64,000 nt of DNA from Donghicola tyrosinivorans (GTDB taxonomy: Bacteria > Pseudomonadota > Alphaproteobacteria > Rhodobacterales > Rhodobacteraceae). The notes beneath the pieces were generated by a model. It saw nothing but the letters and a program-made list of their open reading frames with translations. It was not told the origin of the DNA and made no database searches. The position numbers and the translations under genes are program-made. Of this stretch, positions 60,292 to 64,000 are shown piece by piece. The stretch is from positions 62,001-126,000 of the forward strand of contig NZ_PVTQ01000012.1 of the NCBI RefSeq assembly GCF_003003355.1, written 5' to 3'. Each line of letters begins with the position of its first letter. Within the stretch, counting starts at the first letter, position 1.

Positions 60292-60327
60292 GTTCGCGCA
60301 CCAAGGTATAGCGGAAGAGGGCGCGTC

Positions 60328-61428
60328 TTAGCTGGCCAGCGCGGCTTCGCGCGAGATTGCCAGTTTCTTCATCTTTTCAATCAGGGTCGTGCGCTGAAGG
60401 CGCAGGGTCCGGGCGGCGGCACTGACACTGCCACCGGTTTTTTTCAAAGCGGCGTCGATCATCATGACCTCCATGTCCCGCAGATGGCGGCGCATGTCGA
60501 CCGAGGTGTCGGTATTCATGATCGAGTCCAGAATAGCGTCAGCGGGCGCGACAGACGCCGAGGGGGCAGGCGCCGCGCTGATCGGTTCCGCTGCAAGGGC
60601 GGTCATGCCCTGCATCGGCAGTAGATGGCTGCATACGGCCTCGGCGTTCACCACACGGCCTGCAAACAGAACGGCAGCGCGGTCAAAGACGTTGCGCAAT
60701 TCGCGCACGTTGCCGGGCCAGCCGTGGGTCGCCAGTGCCTGAATGGCACCTGCGTTAAAATGGGGGGTCATCACGTCGGGATACTGGGTCTGACGGCGGT
60801 CGATCATCGCTTCCAAAATCAGCGGGATGTCATCCAAACGCTCGGAAAGCGAAGGTACGCTTACAGGAAAGACGTTGATGCGGAAGTAAAGGTCAGCACG
60901 GAAGCGGCCCTCTTCCACGTCTTTGGCCAGTGCGCGGTGGGTCGCAGTCACAAGGCGAAAGTTCACTTCGATCTCGCCGCGGCCACCCACTCGCTGGATG
61001 CGACGGGTTTCCAGAACACGCAGCAGCTTGGCTTGCAGAGCGGCGGGCATGTCACCGATTTCATCAAGGAAAAGGGTGCCCCCCTGCGCCTGTTCGATAC
61101 GGCCCACACGGCGGCTGTCTGCGCCGGTGAAGGCCCCTTTTTCATGGCCAAACAGTTCAGATTCCAGCAATTCCGAAGGGATCGCCGCACAGTTTACAGC
61201 AACCAGGTCCCCCGGACGGCCCGACACAGCATGGATGGCTTCGCACACCAGTTCCTTGCCAACGCCGGTTTCCCCTTGCACCATCACAGGGGCATCAGAC
61301 GGCGCCACCATGTTCAGGACTTGCTTGAGCTGGCGCATGGGCGCGGATCGGCCAACAAGGATCTTGTCCAAGCGGCTATCGATAGGTGCGTCCTGATCGC
61401 CAAAGGTGCTCTGCCAGTGCTGTGTCAT
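60328..61428 (-). CDS. fleQ: sigma-54-dependent flagellar master activator FleQ
   Basis: 366 aa. There is no N-terminal receiver/REC-like domain: the AAA+ domain begins at ~25. Walker A is QGETGVGKE (51-59), the sigma-54 loop GAFTGA is perfect (98-103), and GTLFLDEIGDMP and [20 protein letters not shown] follow. The C-terminal Fis-type HTH is present (MIDAALKKTGGSVSAAARTL, RLQRTTLIEKMKKL). It should bind DNA and act with FleT, which lacks the HTH. A near-palindrome lies 60-78 bases upstream. In R. sphaeroides FleQ is the master activator of Fla1. Confidence 0.88.
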   Translation of the reverse strand: MTQHWQSTFGDQDAPIDSRLDKILVGRSAPMRQLKQVLNMVAPSDAPVMVQGETGVGKELVCEAIHAVSGRPGDLVAVNCAAIPSELLESELFGHEKGAFTGADSRRVGRIEQAQGGTLFLDEIGDMPAALQAKLLRVLETRRIQRVGGRGEIEVNFRLVTATHRALAKDVEEGRFRADLYFRINVFPVSVPSLSERLDDIPLILEAMIDRRQTQYPDVMTPHFNAGAIQALATHGWPGNVRELRNVFDRAAVLFAGRVVNAEAVCSHLLPMQGMTALAAEPISAAPAPSASVAPADAILDSIMNTDTSVDMRRHLRDMEVMMIDAALKKTGGSVSAAARTLRLQRTTLIEKMKKLAISREAALAS

Positions 61429-61487
61429 GAGAGTGCCTCGTTAGGGTTTTGTTTCGTTGATCCTAGATTACGACTCCTACAAGTGGT

Positions 61488-61506
61488 CCGATAAGCCGCT
61501 CATCGG
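61488..61506. repeat. 19-bp near-palindrome upstream of fleQ
   Basis: CCGATAAGCCGCTCATCGG, arms CCGATAAGC and GCTCATCGG with one mismatch pair, followed on the plus strand by seven T. It may be an operator for fleQ control; as a plus-strand terminator it would have no gene to serve. Confidence 0.5.
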
Positions 61507-61585
61507 TTTTTTTAGGTCTACTTACGGGTAGTCGGTGAGATCCTTTGCGACCCGTACCACCCTGTGGATAACCCAACGTGCTGGG

Positions 61586-62398
61586 TTAATACCCAAATGC
61601 AGCCCTGACAGAGGCCTTCATTTCGGCCAGCGTTTCGATTCTCGCATCATCACCTGTGTTCACATCCGGCGTTGAGAGAATCACATTGCGGTTATCTTTG
61701 GGCAGAATCGCCGTGCCTGACGCGATCAGGCTGCGCCCGCCGTGGACCAAAGGCGCGCCAGAGATGCCAATCATCGGCGCGCGCGGGCGGCGCGGGGCGT
61801 TCGGATCTGCCGCCCCTGATGCATCGGCCACCTGTATATCCGGCCCCAGATCGGGGCTTTGACCGAAACCGGCCATGACCTTTTGGACACGGGTCAGATA
61901 TGCCTCGCCCAGATTGGGCGTAGCCGAGTGGTAGTGCCGCGTCGCCTCTTGCCAGCTGCCCAGACGCTTCTTCAGACCTGTCAGGAATTGCGCTGCATAG
62001 GCGGTATTCACACCCGGATCGATCATCTGGTCGATCGAGGCGAACTGTTCCCCGTGCCAACGGTAGTTGATCTGCATGCAGCCCACATCCACGCTGGTTT
62101 CGCCCGCATTGATGGCTTGTTGCAGGGCGGCCAGTGCGTCTTCGCGGGTTTCAAAGTAGTAGCCCTTGCCCCTGATATTCAAAGTCCACGGCCACGCGCC
62201 ATAGCCACGACCGGCACGGGTATGGCCCGTTTCCGTGCGCGAGATTGCCGCCAGCAGAAAGCTTGGAATACCTGCCGCCTTTTCGGCACGCACGGCGGCG
62301 GCCTCGCAACTGGGGACAGTCGCGGCAGCAGCGCCAGTAGCGGCACCGCCAAAACCAAAGGCGGCCAGCGCCGCAAACAAGGACATACGAAGGGTCAT
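61586..62398 (-). CDS. sltF: flagellar soluble lytic transglycosylase SltF-like
   Basis: 270 aa from ATG 62398; an in-frame ATG at 62386 is an alternative, and the frame to 62509 lies inside flgL. Signal peptide (LRMSLFAALAAFGFGGAATG, A-A-A), then the SLT catalytic region: LLAAISRTETGHTRAGRGYG with the catalytic Glu, VDVGCMQINYRWHGEQF, and ATRHYHSATPNLGEAYLTRV. R. sphaeroides SltF opens the peptidoglycan for the rod and is encoded in the Fla1 locus. The C-terminal ~80 residues are unstructured in look. It lies downstream of flgL. Confidence 0.83.
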   Translation of the reverse strand: MTLRMSLFAALAAFGFGGAATGAAAATVPSCEAAAVRAEKAAGIPSFLLAAISRTETGHTRAGRGYGAWPWTLNIRGKGYYFETREDALAALQQAINAGETSVDVGCMQINYRWHGEQFASIDQMIDPGVNTAYAAQFLTGLKKRLGSWQEATRHYHSATPNLGEAYLTRVQKVMAGFGQSPDLGPDIQVADASGAADPNAPRRPRAPMIGISGAPLVHGGRSLIASGTAILPKDNRNVILSTPDVNTGDDARIETLAEMKASVRAAFGY

Positions 62399-62409
62399 AG
62401 ACCCCGAAT

Positions 62410-62426
62410 TGCAAACGGCGGGCCAA
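62410..62426 (-). promoter_or_regulatory. sigma-54 promoter of sltF, overlapping a hairpin
   Basis: Minus strand TTGGCCCGCCGTTTGCA, GG-N10-GC with perfect TTTGCA. Predicted transcription start is 62399, one base before ATG 62398, so the mRNA would be leaderless or start at the second ATG. Confidence 0.6.
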
Positions 62427-62438
62427 TCCTGCCCGCCG
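62416..62438 (-). terminator. hairpin after flgL
   Basis: CGGCGGGC - 7 bases - GCCCGCCG, perfect 8-bp stem 27 bases after the flgL stop, followed on the minus strand by TTTGC. It shares bases with the sltF promoter, so it may attenuate read-through from flgK-flgL. Confidence 0.55.
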
Positions 62439-62465
62439 CTTTGTCTCTTTCGAAGGTCCCCGCCT

Positions 62466-63716
62466 CTAGCGGATATAATCAAAGAGGCTAGTCGAGGTGA
62501 TCTTAACAAAGCTGGACTGGCTGGCCTCGCGGTTCAGCAGCAAGGATTGTAGCTTGGTGATCGCCGCCGCCAGATCAAGATCCGACAGGTTCGAGACCGC
62601 CTCGTCCAGAATGACCGTCCGTTCGGCCACCAACTTCTGGAACCGGTCCACAGATTCCGCCTGCGCACCGACCACGGCCCGCATATCCGCCACATGTTCA
62701 CCTGCTGCAGTGATCTGGTCGATGATACCGGACGACGTGCGGTCCTTTGAGACCATCTGAATGAACACGCCTTCCTCGGGGTAGGCGCGGGCCACTTCGC
62801 CGCGCTGTTCCGGCTCGACCTTGATGTCCGAAAGGGTCACACCGTTGACGCCGGTCAGAACCATGCCATCACCATCATCAGTGAAAGCGGCAGTAATGCC
62901 GGTCTGGGTGCTGACCGCGTTGATCGCCGCAATCGCGGGGCCGGGCTGGCCGGACACCAGATCAGCGCTGATCGTCACCGCGTTCGCCCCTTCGCCAAGG
63001 GTCATGGTCCATTTCGCATCGCCTTGGGTTTTGGCCAGATCGACGCTCATAGTATTGGCCTCAGTGACCGAGTCCCTCAGGCTGTGCCCCTCTGATCCCA
63101 ACGTGAAGATAAAGTCATCCACGATATCAAACAGGCCGCGCGTTTCGCCCGACAGCAGATCAACGCCCATAAAGGCCTCGTCGCCGCTGATGCCGGTCGA
63201 GACCATGGCGCTTTCGGAAACCCGCAAGTTATGGCGGCCCGCGTCCCCGTTATACTCGACGCCGTTGGTGCCTTCGGTGAAGGGGTCCATGCGGCCCTGA
63301 TAGCCACCAAAGATCGGGCGGCCTGTGTCATCACGGGCATTGGCCTGCGTGATCAGTGAGTCCCGCAACTGCGTGGCCTTGTGCAACAGAACCTTGCGTT
63401 CGGACGGGGTCACGCTGGCATCCGCGCCGCGGATTGCCAGCTCGCGCATGGACTGAAGCAGATCGTTCACTTCACCAAGGTTCGAGTCCGTGATCTCCAG
63501 CCGTTTTTCCGCGACAATCAGGTTCGAGTTGAACCGGTCCAGCATGTCCTTGTGTTCATTCACAACCGACAGGCGCTGTGCGCGGATAGGATCGGCCGAG
63601 GCTTTGGGGTCCTCGGTTCCGGTCGAGATGTTCTCTTGCAGCTGTGCAATCTTGGCGTCCGACTTCTGGAACGCGCGGGTGTTCAAAGCTGCGAATAGGG
63701 ATGTACCGATGGTCAT
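62466..63716 (-). CDS. flgL: flagellar hook-filament junction protein FlgL
   Basis: 416 aa. Flagellin-like ends: TIGTSLFAALNTRAFQKSDA, LQENISTGTEDPKASADPIR at the N side and LSDLDLAAAITKLQSLLLNR, EASQSSFVKITSTSLFDYIR at the C side; the middle contains DDTGRPIFGGYQGRMDPFTE, which is typical of FlgL. It joins hook and filament with FlgK, whose gene lies 7 bases upstream. Confidence 0.92.
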   Translation of the reverse strand: MTIGTSLFAALNTRAFQKSDAKIAQLQENISTGTEDPKASADPIRAQRLSVVNEHKDMLDRFNSNLIVAEKRLEITDSNLGEVNDLLQSMRELAIRGADASVTPSERKVLLHKATQLRDSLITQANARDDTGRPIFGGYQGRMDPFTEGTNGVEYNGDAGRHNLRVSESAMVSTGISGDEAFMGVDLLSGETRGLFDIVDDFIFTLGSEGHSLRDSVTEANTMSVDLAKTQGDAKWTMTLGEGANAVTISADLVSGQPGPAIAAINAVSTQTGITAAFTDDGDGMVLTGVNGVTLSDIKVEPEQRGEVARAYPEEGVFIQMVSKDRTSSGIIDQITAAGEHVADMRAVVGAQAESVDRFQKLVAERTVILDEAVSNLSDLDLAAAITKLQSLLLNREASQSSFVKITSTSLFDYIR

Positions 63717-63723
63717 TTTAGCC

Positions 63724-64000
63724 TCACAGCGAATTCAGTAGGGTGTCGAACAGCGAACGTGCGACCGACATGACTTGGGCGTTGGCCTGATAGGCCTGTT
63801 GTTGAGCCAAGAGGTTCGCCGCCTCTTCGTCCAGATCAACCGAGGTCTTCTCTGCATCGGCGCGCAGGGCGGCCTCGTGCATCGAATTGGCGGTCTCAAG
63901 TCGGCTGGTGGTGGCCGAGACAACGCCGCCCACATTGGTCACCATCTCATTGAAGACCGCCTGAAAGCCACCAAGGCCCGTGTCCACATTGCGCATCTGC
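63724..64000 (-). CDS. flgK: flagellar hook-associated protein FlgK (3' part)
   Basis: Only the C-terminal ~91 residues are in the window; the gene continues past the right edge. The end AANLLAQQQAYQANAQVMSV, ARSLFDTLLNSL with N-L-x-x-x-Q-Q-A-Y-x-A-x-A-x-V is the FlgK/rod-hook C-terminal signature. It lies directly before flgL, as in other flagellar clusters. The hook and rod genes (flgB-flgJ) are presumably to the right. Confidence 0.9.
   Translation of the reverse strand, partial: QMRNVDTGLGGFQAVFNEMVTNVGGVVSATTSRLETANSMHEAALRADAEKTSVDLDEEAANLLAQQQAYQANAQVMSVARSLFDTLLNSL

Overview
The window is GC-rich alphaproteobacterial chromosome, most likely from the Rhodobacteraceae (roseobacter group). 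The main argument is the flagellar/chemotaxis content, which closely follows the Fla1 system of Rhodobacter sphaeroides as I know it: its own sigma-54 (rpoN), the activator pair FleQ/FleT, the rotation factors FlgP, FlgT and a MotF-like protein, the lytic transglycosylase SltF, and a chemotaxis kinase split into two proteins (CheA3/CheA4 type). No rRNA, tRNA, CRISPR array, insertion sequence or phage gene was seen.

Layout. 1-12.7 kb is ordinary chromosome: end of a CinA/MoCF-type gene, GNAT acetyltransferase, AhpD-like protein, OmpA-family protein, LysR regulator, fadH, conserved hypotheticals, two tandem CPBP proteases, accD-folC, and a receiver-like protein lacking its phosphorylation site. 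12.7-15.1 kb has zapE and a NarL-type response regulator. 15.1-64 kb is one large motility locus: fliA-flhF-like-flhA (minus) divergent from flgP-flgT-flgA-flgM; accessory genes; fliT-fliS; a chemotaxis operon (minus, 25.6-35.4 kb) in the order cheA4-cheR-cheB-cheW-small ORF-tlpT-cheY-cheA3; then fleT-fliEFGHIJ, fliK-fliLMN, fliOPQR-flhB (plus); motF-like; rpoN; fliC; motA-motB; fliD; fleQ; and flgK-flgL-sltF (minus), with flgK running off the right edge.

Regulation. Twelve 17-bp elements with the GG-N10-GC spacing of sigma-54 promoters precede flhA, flgP, a fliL paralogue, a 59-aa ORF, fliS, the chemotaxis operon, fleT, fliK, fliO, the motF-like gene, motA and sltF. A second set (TAAA-like box, N11-12, GCCG-like box) resembles sigma-28/FliA promoters and precedes flgM, fliC, fliD, the NarL-type regulator, a small gene beside the chemotaxis operon, possibly a divergent hypothetical operon, and rpoN itself. 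Read together: FleQ/FleT with flagellar RpoN switch on basal body, motor and chemotaxis genes including flhA and probably the downstream fliA; FliA, held by FlgM, then drives late genes. The FliA-like site at rpoN suggests a feedback loop.

The most unusual points are the sigma-28-like site at rpoN, a tightly packed 61-aa ORF where R. sphaeroides has the ParA-like ppfA (slp), a flagellar-locus protein with a nitrile-hydratase-alpha/NHLP-like domain, a FlhF-like protein with an eroded GTPase domain, the 59-aa ORF behind its own sigma-54 promoter, and a sigma-54 promoter overlapping a hairpin in front of sltF. All assignments come from reading the sequence and memory of families; no searches were run.
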